Notes: generated from the letters alone by a model not told the origin. A stretch of DNA of 40,160 nucleotides from a bacterium UBA2219 (GCA_002327765.1 DCUH01000080.1:1-40160); one strand, 5' to 3'. Numbered from the stretch's first letter, positions 1-8,016 are shown. Numbers and translations are program-made.

Positions 1-193
1 CCGTCACCCGGCCGCGGGGGATTCCACCGATGCCGAGCGCGACGTCGAGCGAAATGGCGCCGGTGGAGATGACGGCAATGTCTTTCGCGGGGACGTCGGA
101 ACCGAGGCGCATGATGGCGCCCTTGCCGTAACTCTTTTCGATCGCCGCTACGGCCATGTCGAGCGCCTTGCGGCGGTTTGGGTCCTGGTTCAT
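1..193 (-). CDS. recA: RecA recombinase, N-terminal 64 codons (cut by window edge)
   Basis: Only the N-terminus is inside the window. Reading on the minus strand from ATG at 193-191, the protein begins MNQDPNRRKALDMAVAAIEK and runs through KSYGKGAIMRLG and STGAISLDVALGIGG, the classic RecA N-terminal helix and first part of the ATPase core. The Walker A loop would follow just beyond the left edge. RecA binds single-stranded DNA, drives strand exchange and triggers LexA cleavage. A purine-rich AGAGGAGA lies 6-13 bases before the ATG, and the start overlaps the thpR stop in an ATGA, so translation is likely coupled to the pgpA-pncC-thpR genes upstream. The same order (cinA/pncC, thpR, recA) is common in bacteria. 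No LexA box is visible in the overlap. Confidence 0.96.
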   Translation of the reverse strand, partial: MNQDPNRRKALDMAVAAIEKSYGKGAIMRLGSDVPAKDIAVISTGAISLDVALGIGGIPRGRVT

Positions 194-789
194 CTGGCGG
201 TCTCCTCTTCGCTTGTCCGGCGGCGCGGGTCGTTCCCCAGGGGGAACTCCCGGACCACGGTATAGATCGCGCCCCCCGGGGCGAGGCGGCTTTCGAACAG
301 CACGATCGACGATACGGGCACGTTCCCGAATTCACGGCCCGCGAGTCCCCGGACGAAGCGGTCTCCCCAAGCGGGAGGAAGGACTCCCCGGACGCGCCCT
401 ACCGTGATGTGCGGGTGGAACGGACGATCCTCTCGGGGGAACCCGGCCCCCGAAAGCGCGCTCTCAATATTCTGTTGCAACTTCCCGACCAATTCAAGCG
501 GTTCCCGGAACCCGGCCCAGAGGACCCGGGGGTTCCTCGTACCCGGGAACGTCCCCCCCCCGGATGCGTCGAGGGAGAACGGAGTGGAGGCTCCGGCTGC
601 GCCTTCGAGCGCCCCGCAGAGGACGGAGAGCCGGTCGCCGGGGATTTCCCCAAGGAATTTCAGCGTGACGTGGAGGTTCCCCTTCTCGACCCAGGACACG
701 GGACCCTTCGTTTCGCGCATCCCCCGGACCGCCTCCGCCACGGCGTCCCGCACGGCCGGAGGCAGCCCGATGCCGACGAAGCACCTCAC
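190..789 (-). CDS. thpR: RNA 2',3'-cyclic phosphodiesterase (2'-5' RNA ligase family)
   Basis: A 199-residue protein of the 2H phosphoesterase superfamily. Both signature HxTx motifs are present: HVTL at residues 40-43 and HITV at 127-130, each in the expected strand context (GNLHVTLKFLGE and RPFHPHITVGRV). The family opens 2',3'-cyclic phosphates and can reversibly join tRNA half-molecules through 2'-5' links in vitro; the physiological substrate is uncertain. The start is the GTG at 789-787, which shares a GTGA overlap with the pncC stop. An open frame continues upstream, but that part is the shadow of pncC. Length is normal for the family. The stop overlaps the recA start. Confidence 0.92.
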   Translation of the reverse strand: MRCFVGIGLPPAVRDAVAEAVRGMRETKGPVSWVEKGNLHVTLKFLGEIPGDRLSVLCGALEGAAGASTPFSLDASGGGTFPGTRNPRVLWAGFREPLELVGKLQQNIESALSGAGFPREDRPFHPHITVGRVRGVLPPAWGDRFVRGLAGREFGNVPVSSIVLFESRLAPGGAIYTVVREFPLGNDPRRRTSEEETAR

Positions 790-1280
790 CCGGCCTCCTC
801 CTCCCCGGAGAGCAGCCGCGCCGCCGCCGCCATCGAGGCGCGGACCGTGTCCCGGCGGACCTTTCCCCGGTCCCCGCGGAAACGGAACCGGTGCGAGTAC
901 CGGACCCCTCCCCGCACGGCAACGGCCACCCAGACCGTGCCGACCGGCTTCCCACGGCTCCCGCCGCCCGGCCCCGCGATCCCCGTCGTGGCGATCGAGA
1001 CGTCCGCCGGGATGCGTTCGAGGACGCCGTCCGCCATCGCTTCCGCGACCTGCGCGCTCACCGCCCCGTGGGCGTCGATCAGGCGGGAAGGGACCCCAAG
1101 GGCGGCCGACTTGACGGCGTTGCCGTACGCGATCACGCCGCCCAGAAAGTAGTCGGAGCTGCCGGGGATCGAGGTGACCGCCCCGGCCAGCAGCCCTCCG
1201 GTGCACGACTCGGCGACGGCGAGGGTTTTCCCGGACGACCGCAGGAGCCTCCCGAGCCGTGAAGCCGCCGCGGCCGTCAC
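786..1280 (-). CDS. pncC: Nicotinamide-nucleotide amidohydrolase (CinA C-terminal domain, PncC)
   Basis: A 164-residue stand-alone CinA C-terminal domain. The hallmark motifs are ESCTGG (residues 24-29), the TGIAGPGG loop (99-106) and KPVGTVW (111-117). PncC deamidates nicotinamide mononucleotide to nicotinate mononucleotide, recycling the NMN released by NAD-dependent DNA ligase. The N-terminal COG1058 half of full-length CinA is missing; an open frame extends upstream but reads only the shadow of pgpA. Start chosen at GTG 1280-1278, overlapping the pgpA stop as GTGA; a GTG 12 bases upstream is possible. It lies between pgpA and thpR in one coupled minus-strand unit leading into recA. Confidence 0.9.
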   Translation of the reverse strand: MTAAAASRLGRLLRSSGKTLAVAESCTGGLLAGAVTSIPGSSDYFLGGVIAYGNAVKSAALGVPSRLIDAHGAVSAQVAEAMADGVLERIPADVSIATTGIAGPGGGSRGKPVGTVWVAVAVRGGVRYSHRFRFRGDRGKVRRDTVRASMAAAARLLSGEEEAG

Positions 1281-1765
1281 CCGATCAGCCACGAGATCCC
1301 CCGGTATGCGAGGCCCGCGAGCGCCCCCGCGGCCAGATCGTCCGCCACCACGGCGACGGGCCCCTCCTTCGCGTCGATCCATGCGGTCGGGCCGAACTTC
1401 CACACGTCGAAGAGTCGGAACAGGGCGAACACCCAAAGGGCGTTCTTCCAGCCCCACGGGATCCAGGTCGCCGCCAGGAGCATCCCGGCGATCTCGTCGA
1501 TCACGACCGATCCCGGGTCCTTCTCCCCGGCGGACGCCATCCCTTCCCGGGCGGCGGGGACGGCCAGCAGGAGAACCCCCGCCAGGAGCAGGACGTGCGC
1601 CGCCCCCACCCCGCCGGTCAAATACCATAGCGGGAGGGACGCCAGCGACCCGGCCGTTCCGGGCGCGACGGGGATCCGACCCGCCCCGAAGCCCGTCGCG
1701 ACGGCGCGCAGCCCCCGCCGAACCCATATATTTCCCCGAAAACGATTGACTTGTGCGGTTCCCAT
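1277..1765 (-). CDS. pgpA: Phosphatidylglycerophosphatase A
   Basis: A 162-residue membrane protein that dephosphorylates phosphatidylglycerophosphate to phosphatidylglycerol in the inner membrane. Family motifs are all visible: GFGAGRIPVAPGTAGS (residues 25-40), DPGSVVIDEIAGM (83-95), FRLFDVWK (116-123) and DDLAAG (142-147). Two to four hydrophobic segments fill residues 42-70, 95-118 and 140-160. The ATG at 1765-1763 is the first start available. No good ribosome-binding site is seen before it, and a consensus TTGACA lies only about 20 bases upstream on this strand, so the true start could lie slightly downstream (GTG at residue 15). First gene of the minus unit pgpA-pncC-thpR-recA. Confidence 0.92.
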   Translation of the reverse strand: MGTAQVNRFRGNIWVRRGLRAVATGFGAGRIPVAPGTAGSLASLPLWYLTGGVGAAHVLLLAGVLLLAVPAAREGMASAGEKDPGSVVIDEIAGMLLAATWIPWGWKNALWVFALFRLFDVWKFGPTAWIDAKEGPVAVVADDLAAGALAGLAYRGISWLIG

Positions 1766-1777
1766 GTCGGATATTTA
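1746..1777 (+). promoter_or_regulatory. Possible sigma-70 promoter for the HEAT/HD-GYP unit
   Basis: TTGACT at 1746-1751, 18 bases, then GATATT at 1770-1775 (or TATTTA at 1772-1777). It overlaps the start of pgpA on the other strand and lies 40 bases before the ATG at 1817. The -10 match is modest. Confidence 0.3.
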
Positions 1778-1816
1778 CTACTGTATGTCAACAAATACCC
1801 CCTTTCCAATAACGGA

Positions 1817-3403
1817 ATGACGGACTCCCCGGAAATACCGGAAGAACTCTACCTGAGGCGTGTTTCCCAGGCCGTGACCGAACTGGCCAAGGGGATGAAA
1901 AGCGTCAGCTTCTACCCCGAGGACCACCCTCTCCTGATCCAGGCGATCACGAAAATCGTGCTGCTGTTCGAGGAGATTCCCCTGCCTGCGGAAGGCCTCG
2001 AGATAGGAGTCTCGAAGAACACCCTGTCCTGCAAGGATATTCCCCTTTCCGGCGGCTCGGGCAAGGCGCTCGGGGACCTCAACCGGGAGCTGTACCTCCG
2101 GCGGGCCGCGCGGATCATCTTCCTTCCGAACATGCGGCCGGACGAGATCGTTTCCTTCCTGAAAGTGGTCGTTCGGGACGTCGAGAAGGTCCTGGACGCG
2201 GGCGGGCTGGAAAAGGCCCTCGCGCAGGAGAAGGTCACCCACATCTGGGCCAACCGGGTCGACTACGACAAGATGACGGAGCTCCTGAAGGCCGAGGACG
2301 AGCTGGAAGAGCTCGAGCCCGAGGAGCTCGCCGACGCGCCCTTCACGGAACCGTGGAGATCCGTCGCTCCCGGGGACCCCGAGGCGTCGGAGCCGCTGAC
2401 GATCGAGACGCTGCTGGGCCGCATTGAAAAGGAAACCGACCCCGCCGCGTACCGCGGCCACATCGTGGATTTCTCCCGGTTCCTCCTTTCGGAACTGCCG
2501 GATCGGAAGCTCGAATACGTCACGCGCGCCGTCTCTCTCTTCGTCCGGCACATCGAGGCCCCGCCCGGGGGAAACCGCGAGATCGCCGATCTCGCCGGGC
2601 TGGGAATCCGGGAACTCGCGGACGACGAGATGGTCGACCACTACATCGGCCAGCTCAAGAAGGGGGGCATGCGCGGCAGGGCGGAGACCGAGACCGTCCT
2701 CGTCGCTCTCGGGGAGAAGTCGGTCCGCCCCCTCCTGCAGGCGCTCGCCGAGGAGAAGGACCTCCTCGTGCGGAAGACGATCGTCTCCATCATCGTCCGG
2801 ATCGGGCGCATCGCCGTGCCCACCATCGTCGAGAACCTGGCCGACTCCCGCTGGTACATGGTCCGGAACATGTTGACGATCCTCGGCAACCTCGAGATGC
2901 CCGACCTCGCCCCCAATATCATCGCCACGCTGTCGCACCCGGACCTCCGGGTGAAGAAGGAGGCGATCAAGGCGCTTTCCAAGACGGCGCACCCTTCCGC
3001 CGTGACCGCTCTCTGCGATCTCTGCTTCCACACGGAGGAAACCCTGGCGCTCACGGCGACCGCGGCCCTGTCGTCCAAGAAGGAGCCCGAGGCGGTGGTC
3101 GCCCTGTACCGGCGTGTGACGGCGAGGAAATACCTGTATCCGAATTACCGGCTGGCGCACGAGGCAATCGACTCCCTTCGCGCCATCGGCACCGACGATT
3201 CGGTGACCGCCCTGGAAGAGATCCTGGCGATGGACGTCTTCTGGAAGACGGAAAATTTCCGCGAGATGAAATCCCACGCCCTGAGAAGCATCTCATTGAT
3301 CAAGGGAAAGAGGGCCTCCGAGGCCCTCCGGAAGATGGCCCAGGCCGGCGAGCCGTTCCTGCGCCGGGAGGCCGACCGGATACTGAAAAGGAAATTGATG
3401 TAA
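1817..3403 (+). CDS. HEAT-repeat protein with an N-terminal domain shared with the next gene
   Basis: A 528-residue soluble protein with no signal peptide. Residues 10-150 form a domain that matches the N-terminus of the adjacent HD-GYP protein: a YPxxHPL-like motif (HPL at 37-39), VSKNTL at 65-70, an E-I-V-S-F-L stretch at 110-115 and VTHI at 140-143, with nearly identical spacing in both. Residues 165-210 are acidic. Residues 300-528 are helical HEAT-like repeats, for example VGEKSVRPLLQAL-type and VPTIVENLADSRWYMVRN-type units. HEAT arrays bind proteins; no catalytic motif is visible. Start taken at ATG 1817; it has no clear ribosome-binding site, and an upstream frame runs to 1751 but overlaps pgpA. 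The HD-GYP gene follows 12 bases later, so the two probably act together. Confidence 0.85.
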   Translation: MTDSPEIPEELYLRRVSQAVTELAKGMKSVSFYPEDHPLLIQAITKIVLLFEEIPLPAEGLEIGVSKNTLSCKDIPLSGGSGKALGDLNRELYLRRAARIIFLPNMRPDEIVSFLKVVVRDVEKVLDAGGLEKALAQEKVTHIWANRVDYDKMTELLKAEDELEELEPEELADAPFTEPWRSVAPGDPEASEPLTIETLLGRIEKETDPAAYRGHIVDFSRFLLSELPDRKLEYVTRAVSLFVRHIEAPPGGNREIADLAGLGIRELADDEMVDHYIGQLKKGGMRGRAETETVLVALGEKSVRPLLQALAEEKDLLVRKTIVSIIVRIGRIAVPTIVENLADSRWYMVRNMLTILGNLEMPDLAPNIIATLSHPDLRVKKEAIKALSKTAHPSAVTALCDLCFHTEETLALTATAALSSKKEPEAVVALYRRVTARKYLYPNYRLAHEAIDSLRAIGTDDSVTALEEILAMDVFWKTENFREMKSHALRSISLIKGKRASEALRKMAQAGEPFLRREADRILKRKLM

Positions 3404-3415
3404 GGAGAAGCGGCT

Positions 3416-4801
3416 TTGGACCGACGGCAGATGGAGAACACGATCGCCGGGATCGTGCGGCTACTGGGTACTTCCCTGAAGAACCGCGGGCTGTATCCCC
3501 CGTCCCACCCGCTGGTGCGCACCCCTATCGAGAAATGCTGCGCGGAGCTCGACACCCTTTTCTCCGACCGTGCGGAGCTCGCCCTCACCGTGGCCGACGA
3601 AACGCTCGTGCTGGAAGGCGTCCCCATCTTCCACCTGACCTCCTCCCTCGAGCTGTTCCTCGCCCGCCTCGGAAGCATCGGGGTGCCGGCCGTCATCTTC
3701 GAACGGGGGCTGGCGTCGGAGGACCTCGAGCGGTTCGTGCTGTTCCTGCACGAGACGAAGGAGCAGGGGTTGGCCGTGGACGCGATCAAGGACCGCCTCG
3801 CCCGGGCCGGGGTCCGGCACATCCGGGTGACCGCCTCCGACGAGGAGCGGGACGATTTCGAGGCCGCCCGCCGGGTCTACGGCAACGCCATCGACGTGGT
3901 GGTCCAGGCGCTGAGCGACGTGCGCAACGGGAAGGTCCCCGACGGCGCGAGCTGCGACCACACCGTGAGGGATATGAACGGGATGCTCCTGCGAAACAGG
4001 GACGCCATGATCGCCCTCACGCTGATCAAGAACTTCGACGAGTACACCTACAACCACTCCGTGAACGTCTCCATCCTCTCCCTGGCCGTCGCGGACACCC
4101 TGGGCCTCCCCGAGCAGGACCGGATCAACGTGGGCGTGGCGGGGCTGCTGCACGACGTCGGCAAGACACAGCTCGCGCTGGACCTGATCCGGAAACCCGG
4201 CACCCTGACGGTGGCCGAGTACGAGGAGATCAAGAAGCACCCCGAGGAAGGGTTCGCCATCCTCGGGAAGATGACGAACATCGAGCCGGAAACCCGCAAG
4301 ATCGTTCGGGAGCACCACATGCGGTTCGACGGGGCGGGCTACCCGGCCCTCCAGCCGGGGGTACGGCCGAACCCCCACTCCCAGGTCATCGCGGTGGCGG
4401 ACTGCTACGACGCCCTGACCAGCATGCGCTCCTACCAGATGGCGCGCACGCCGCAGGGCGCGATGGAGATCATGCGGAAGCTGGCGGGGAAAGCGCTCGA
4501 CCCCGACCTCGTCCTCCTGCTGGAGCGCTCCCTGGGGGCCTACCCCGTGGGGACGCTGCTGCGCCTGAGCACGATGGAGGTCGGGATCGTGACCAGCGTG
4601 CCCGGCCAGGGAAAAGGGTATCCCGGGATCTCGGTCCTCTACGACCGGGCGGGGAACCCTCTCGCGGCGCCGGAAACGGTGGACCTGTCGGAATCCGACC
4701 CGGTCACCGGGAAGGTGCGCCGCGCGGTCATCGGCACGGTGAACCCCATGTTCCTTCCTCCCGTGCCGCTGGAAAGCGTCCTGGCGCACGCCTCCGCCTG
4801 A
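3416..4801 (+). CDS. HD-GYP domain protein, probable cyclic-di-GMP phosphodiesterase
   Basis: A 461-residue protein. Residues 10-140 are the same N-terminal domain as in the preceding HEAT protein (HPL 31-33, VADETL 59-64, VRHI 133-136). Residues 205-390 are the HD-GYP hydrolase: NHSVNV (213-218), HDVGK (246-250), the HPEEG helix (275-279), HH at 300-301 and DGAGYP (305-310), followed by VADCYDAL. These supply the metal ligands and the GYP loop of c-di-GMP phosphodiesterases. No receiver domain or membrane segment is seen, so the N-terminal domain is the likely input. Start chosen as TTG 3416, five bases after a strong AAGGAGAAG; an ATG at 3431 would be too far from it. It ends 10 bases from the convergent HEAT gene. 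Confidence 0.9.
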   Translation: MDRRQMENTIAGIVRLLGTSLKNRGLYPPSHPLVRTPIEKCCAELDTLFSDRAELALTVADETLVLEGVPIFHLTSSLELFLARLGSIGVPAVIFERGLASEDLERFVLFLHETKEQGLAVDAIKDRLARAGVRHIRVTASDEERDDFEAARRVYGNAIDVVVQALSDVRNGKVPDGASCDHTVRDMNGMLLRNRDAMIALTLIKNFDEYTYNHSVNVSILSLAVADTLGLPEQDRINVGVAGLLHDVGKTQLALDLIRKPGTLTVAEYEEIKKHPEEGFAILGKMTNIEPETRKIVREHHMRFDGAGYPALQPGVRPNPHSQVIAVADCYDALTSMRSYQMARTPQGAMEIMRKLAGKALDPDLVLLLERSLGAYPVGTLLRLSTMEVGIVTSVPGQGKGYPGISVLYDRAGNPLAAPETVDLSESDPVTGKVRRAVIGTVNPMFLPPVPLESVLAHASA

Positions 4802-4811
4802 CTCCCGTCCT

Positions 4812-5387
4812 TCAGGGGCGGGAGGACGTCCAGTTCCCGAGCGCCTCCGCCACGGCGGCGCGGACCAGTTCCTCCGGGTCTCCCCCGAGCGCGAGGATCC
4901 TCTCCCACCCTCCCCCGTCGGTCAGCCGGGAGACCGCGATCACGGCCTTGGCGCGGACCTCCGCGTCGGGGTGCGCGAGGTACTTCTCGACGTGGGGCCC
5001 GAGCTCCTTCCTTCCCGATGCGCCCAGCGCCTCGACGATATTGGCCAGCACGACCCCCTTTTCCTTCGGGAGCATCTCCCACAGCGCCTTGAGGACCGCC
5101 GGGGTCGGGAAGGCGGAAAGCGCCCTGGCCGCCGCCCCGCGGACCTCCCGGGTCCCGTCGGAAAGCGCGTCGAGGAGGAGACCGACCCCTTCCGCCCCGC
5201 CGATCTCCGCCGCGGAGAAGACCACCCGGATCTTCTCCTCCTGGCTCCCCGAGCGGAGCCGCTCCCGGAACGCCTCCAGCGAACGCTTCGCCCGCGTCCG
5301 GTCCATCGCCCCGGACGCCGCCTCCCGCACCCCCTGCGCGGGATCGGACAACAGCCCGTTCAACGCCTCCTCGATCCGGTCGATCAT
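4812..5387 (-). CDS. Small HEAT-repeat protein
   Basis: A 191-residue, all-helical protein made of about five HEAT-like units, visible as recurring VREAASGAM, VRGAAARALSAF, AEVRAKAVIAVSRL and LVRAAVAEALG segments roughly 30-35 residues apart. No signal peptide, membrane segment or catalytic motif. HEAT repeats act as protein-binding scaffolds; the partner cannot be read from sequence. Its ATG overlaps the stop of the upstream peptidase gene as ATGA, so it is translated from the same message. It converges with the HD-GYP gene, 10 bases away, and makes a third HEAT or HD-GYP gene in the cluster, although it lacks the domain that the other two share. Confidence 0.8.
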   Translation of the reverse strand: MIDRIEEALNGLLSDPAQGVREAASGAMDRTRAKRSLEAFRERLRSGSQEEKIRVVFSAAEIGGAEGVGLLLDALSDGTREVRGAAARALSAFPTPAVLKALWEMLPKEKGVVLANIVEALGASGRKELGPHVEKYLAHPDAEVRAKAVIAVSRLTDGGGWERILALGGDPEELVRAAVAEALGNWTSSRP

Positions 5388-6370
5388 GACGATCCCTCCC
5401 CGCCCCCCGTCATCTCCGCCGCAGCGGGCACATCCGCTGTTCCTTTCGCGCGCCTAACGGCGTCGAGGATCGCCTCCTCGAGGGCGCGCGTCCCGAGGGA
5501 CGCCGCCTGCAGGACGTTCCCCCGCCGCCCGGACGCTCCGGTGGAAACGGCCACCACCACGTCCCCGTCCATGGGGGTATGGACCGGCCGGATGACGCGG
5601 CACAACGCCGCGTGCGCCATCCGCGCCACGCTCCAAAGCTCCTCCCGGGACAGGATGTCCGGCGTGGCGACCACTCCCAGGGTCGTGTTCCCCTCGGCGG
5701 CGAACGGCTCCCGGCGGAACCCCGAGCCGAAAAGCGCCTCCGTGTCCGCTGCACCGCACCGGCCGGCGAGCCGGGCGCCCGCCAACCGCCTCCCCGTCGA
5801 GGGGTCCACCACGTCTCCGAAGGCGTTCACCACCGCGCACGCCCCGACGACCGTCCCCCCGCTCGCCTCCGAGGCGGTGCCGAATCCCCCCTTCATCGCC
5901 CGTTCGATCCCAAGGGCCTTCCCCACCGTGGCGCCGGCCCCCGCGCCGACCGACCCGCGCTCCGGCGGGCGGCTCGTTGCCGCCCCGGCCGCGTCGTACC
6001 CCATCGCCGCGTCCGGGCGTCGGGGCCCCCGCGAAAAACCGAGGTCGTAGAGGACCGCCGTCGGAACGATCGGCACGATCCCCCCGGGCGTGGGAAATCC
6101 CGCCTGCCGTTCCTCGAGAAAGCGTACCACCCCCGTGGCCGCCTCGAGCCCGAAGGCGCTACCCCCCGCAAAGACGAGGGCGTCGATCCTTCGGGCGGGA
6201 TGGGGACGGACCAGCGAATCCATCTGCCGCGTGCCGGCCGCCTCGCCCCGGATGTCGGCCCCCGCCGCGGCCCCCCCGGGAAAGAGCAGAACCGTCACGC
6301 CGGTTCCGGGGTCGCCGTCCTGGGCGTGCCCCAGAAGGACCCCTTCCACGTCCGTGATCGAACCCGTCAT
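5384..6370 (-). CDS. P1-family peptidase (DmpA/L-aminopeptidase-D-esterase type)
   Basis: A 328-residue member of the Ntn-hydrolase-like P1/S58 family. The autoproteolysis site is recognisable as GNTT at residues 227-230: cleavage before the Thr after N228 would give a large N-terminal and a small C-terminal subunit with a new nucleophile. Other family marks are VEGVLLGH near the start, FAGGSAFGLEAATGV (68-82) and GGTVVGACAVVNAFGDV (171-187). Characterised relatives are aminopeptidases or beta-aminopeptidases with varied substrates, so the substrate here is unknown. Start at ATG 6370-6368, preceded by GGAGGGGAA. The upstream open frame is only the shadow of ruvX. Expressed from its own promoter, divergent from ruvX. 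Confidence 0.88.
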   Translation of the reverse strand: MTGSITDVEGVLLGHAQDGDPGTGVTVLLFPGGAAAGADIRGEAAGTRQMDSLVRPHPARRIDALVFAGGSAFGLEAATGVVRFLEERQAGFPTPGGIVPIVPTAVLYDLGFSRGPRRPDAAMGYDAAGAATSRPPERGSVGAGAGATVGKALGIERAMKGGFGTASEASGGTVVGACAVVNAFGDVVDPSTGRRLAGARLAGRCGAADTEALFGSGFRREPFAAEGNTTLGVVATPDILSREELWSVARMAHAALCRVIRPVHTPMDGDVVVAVSTGASGRRGNVLQAASLGTRALEEAILDAVRRAKGTADVPAAAEMTGGGEGSS

Positions 6371-6381
6371 TTCCCCTCCGC

Positions 6382-6421
6382 CTTCGGCTATAGTCATACC
6401 GAAGCCGGAAAGTTTCGTCAA
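6382..6421 (-). promoter_or_regulatory. Promoter of the P1 peptidase unit with overlapping inverted repeat
   Basis: On the minus strand TTGACG (6421-6416), 17 bases, TATGAC (6398-6393). The -10 lies inside a dyad with arms CTTCGG (6382-6387) and CCGAAG (6399-6404), which also keeps TAT/ATA inside the arms. Such a dyad over a -10 is a typical place for an operator. Confidence 0.55.
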
Positions 6422-6430
6422 TCCGACCGG

Positions 6431-6460
6431 TTGACGATGGAGACGAACGGAAAGTACACT
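6431..6460 (+). promoter_or_regulatory. Promoter of ruvX-mltG, possibly leaderless
   Basis: TTGACG at 6431-6436, 18 bases, TACACT at 6455-6460. The first transcribed base would be about 6467, which is the A of the ruvX ATG. No properly spaced ribosome-binding site precedes that ATG. Confidence 0.5.
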
Positions 6461-6466
6461 CGAAGG

Positions 6467-6904
6467 ATGAACGAAGCTCCCACAGGGGGGCGCACCCTGG
6501 GTCTCGATTACGGCAGCCGGCGCATCGGGGCGGCGGTTTCCGACCCGCTGGGGCTCACGGCCCAGCCGCTTCCCGCGATCCCCCGGACGGGAGACCGCAA
6601 GGACGTCGCCGAGATCGGCCGGTTGGCCGCCGGGCTCGGGGCGACCTCCGTGGTCCTCGGGCTCCCCCTGCTGATGAACGGGGACGAAGGGCCCGCCGCC
6701 GTCCGCGCCCGGGAGTTCGGCGCGCGGATCGAGAGGGAGCTTGCCCTGCCGGTGACTATGTGGGACGAGCGGATGACCACGGTGCAGTCCGAACGCCACC
6801 TCGTCGATTCCGGGGTGCGCCGGGAAAAGCGGAAAGGACTGCGGGACAGCCTCTCCGCCATGTTCCTCCTCCAGGCCGTCCTGGATCTGCGGAACCGGAA
6901 ATGA
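6467..6904 (+). CDS. ruvX: Holliday-junction resolvase-like protein RuvX/YqgF
   Basis: A 145-residue RNase H-fold protein. The N-terminal strand LGLDYGSRRIG carries the first catalytic Asp (D14). VVLGLPLLMNG (62-72), MWDERMTT (98-105) and a C-terminal DSLSAMFLLQ with the last Asp (D127) complete the YqgF pattern. The family is implicated in 16S rRNA 5'-end maturation and has been proposed as a backup junction resolvase. Start taken at ATG 6467; an in-frame ATG at 6437 lies between the -35 and -10 elements, which argues against it. The mltG ATG overlaps the stop, so the two are coupled. The long frame open upstream of 6437 is a shadow of the peptidase gene. Confidence 0.88.
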   Translation: MNEAPTGGRTLGLDYGSRRIGAAVSDPLGLTAQPLPAIPRTGDRKDVAEIGRLAAGLGATSVVLGLPLLMNGDEGPAAVRAREFGARIERELALPVTMWDERMTTVQSERHLVDSGVRREKRKGLRDSLSAMFLLQAVLDLRNRK

Positions 6905-8016
6905 CCCCCCTGCGGATCCGGAAGCATCCCGGAAGCGCCGCCCGAGGCATCGCCCTGGCCCTCGCGTGCGTCGTCCTGGTATCCACCTTCCTGCTGTTCG
7001 ATTCCTACCCGGAAAGGGAATGGACGGGAAAGACGGTGTCCATCCCCAAGGGAAGTTCCCTGGCCGTGATCTCGTCCATCTTTTCGGAGGAGAAGGCGAT
7101 CCCCCATCCCCTCGCTTTCCGTGGCATCGCCCTGCTGACGGGCACGGGGCGGCGGCTCCAATACGGCGAGTACACCTTCCCCACCCCGCCGTCGGCGTAC
7201 GCGGCCTGGAGGAAGCTGATCGCCGGGGACGTGGTCAAGTACCCCGTGATCGTGCGGCCGGGATCGAACATCTACGACGTGGCGGCGGTCCTGGGCGCGT
7301 ACTCCCTGGCGGATCCCGCGAAGTTCCTCGATGCGGCGATCTCCGGGCCCGTGCTGGCGAGGCTGGGGATCAGCGCGGAGAGCGCGGAAGGGTACCTCGT
7401 GCCCGACACCTACAACCTCGTCAAGAACATCGAGCCCGAGAAGATCCTGGAGATCATGGTACGGCCGTTCCGGGAGAGGTTCACCCCGGCGATGGAGCAG
7501 AAGGCGGCCATGGCGGGGCTTTCGGTGCACGAGGTGGTGACGATCGCGTCGATCATAGAGAAGGAGACCGGCGTCGCGGAGGAGAAGCCGCTCGTGTCGT
7601 CGGTCATCCGCAGGCGGCTGGCGCTCGGGATGCCGCTGCAGATGGACCCCACGGTGATCTACGGGGCGAAGCGCTTCGACGGGACGGTGACGAAGAAGGA
7701 CCTGCAGGCGCCGAACCCCTACAACACCTACCTCAACCGCGGGTTGCCGCCGGGGCCGATCGCCAACCCGGGATCGTCCTCGATCGCGGCGGCGCTTTCC
7801 CCCGCGAAGACGGATTACCTGTACTTCGTGTCGAACAACGACGGCACGCACACGTTTTCAAGGACGCATTCGGAACACGCGCTCGCGGTGGAAAACCTGC
7901 GGCGCCTGCAGCGGGAGGAGGCGGAAAGGAAGGCCGCGCCGGCGGAAGCGGGCGAGGGCGCGTCGGGGGAGGTCGAATCCCCTACTCCTCCACCTCTCCC
8001 ATCGGGACCTTCCTGA
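6901..8016 (+). CDS. mltG: Endolytic murein transglycosylase MltG (YceG-like)
   Basis: A 371-residue inner-membrane protein with one N-terminal membrane helix (residues 15-33) and a periplasmic body. A LysM-like segment (VSIPKGSSLAVISSIF) is followed by the YceG fold. The catalytic Glu lies in IASIIEKETG (E220). MltG cuts nascent glycan strands and is thought to set their length. LQMDPTVIYG and NPYNTYLNRGLPPGPIANPG are strongly conserved family blocks. The ATG at 6901 overlaps the ruvX stop. The low-complexity Ala/Glu/Pro tail overlaps the 3' end of the convergent DksA-type gene by 35 bases. Pairing with ruvX is common in bacteria. Confidence 0.93.
   Translation: MTPLRIRKHPGSAARGIALALACVVLVSTFLLFDSYPEREWTGKTVSIPKGSSLAVISSIFSEEKAIPHPLAFRGIALLTGTGRRLQYGEYTFPTPPSAYAAWRKLIAGDVVKYPVIVRPGSNIYDVAAVLGAYSLADPAKFLDAAISGPVLARLGISAESAEGYLVPDTYNLVKNIEPEKILEIMVRPFRERFTPAMEQKAAMAGLSVHEVVTIASIIEKETGVAEEKPLVSSVIRRRLALGMPLQMDPTVIYGAKRFDGTVTKKDLQAPNPYNTYLNRGLPPGPIANPGSSSIAAALSPAKTDYLYFVSNNDGTHTFSRTHSEHALAVENLRRLQREEAERKAAPAEAGEGASGEVESPTPPPLPSGPS

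Noticed and set aside
1763..1791. Perfect TTGACA (minus strand, 1791-1786) as the pgpA promoter
   Set aside because: At normal spacing the -10 would fall on GACATG, which overlaps the start codon and fits the consensus poorly. I left it unassigned.
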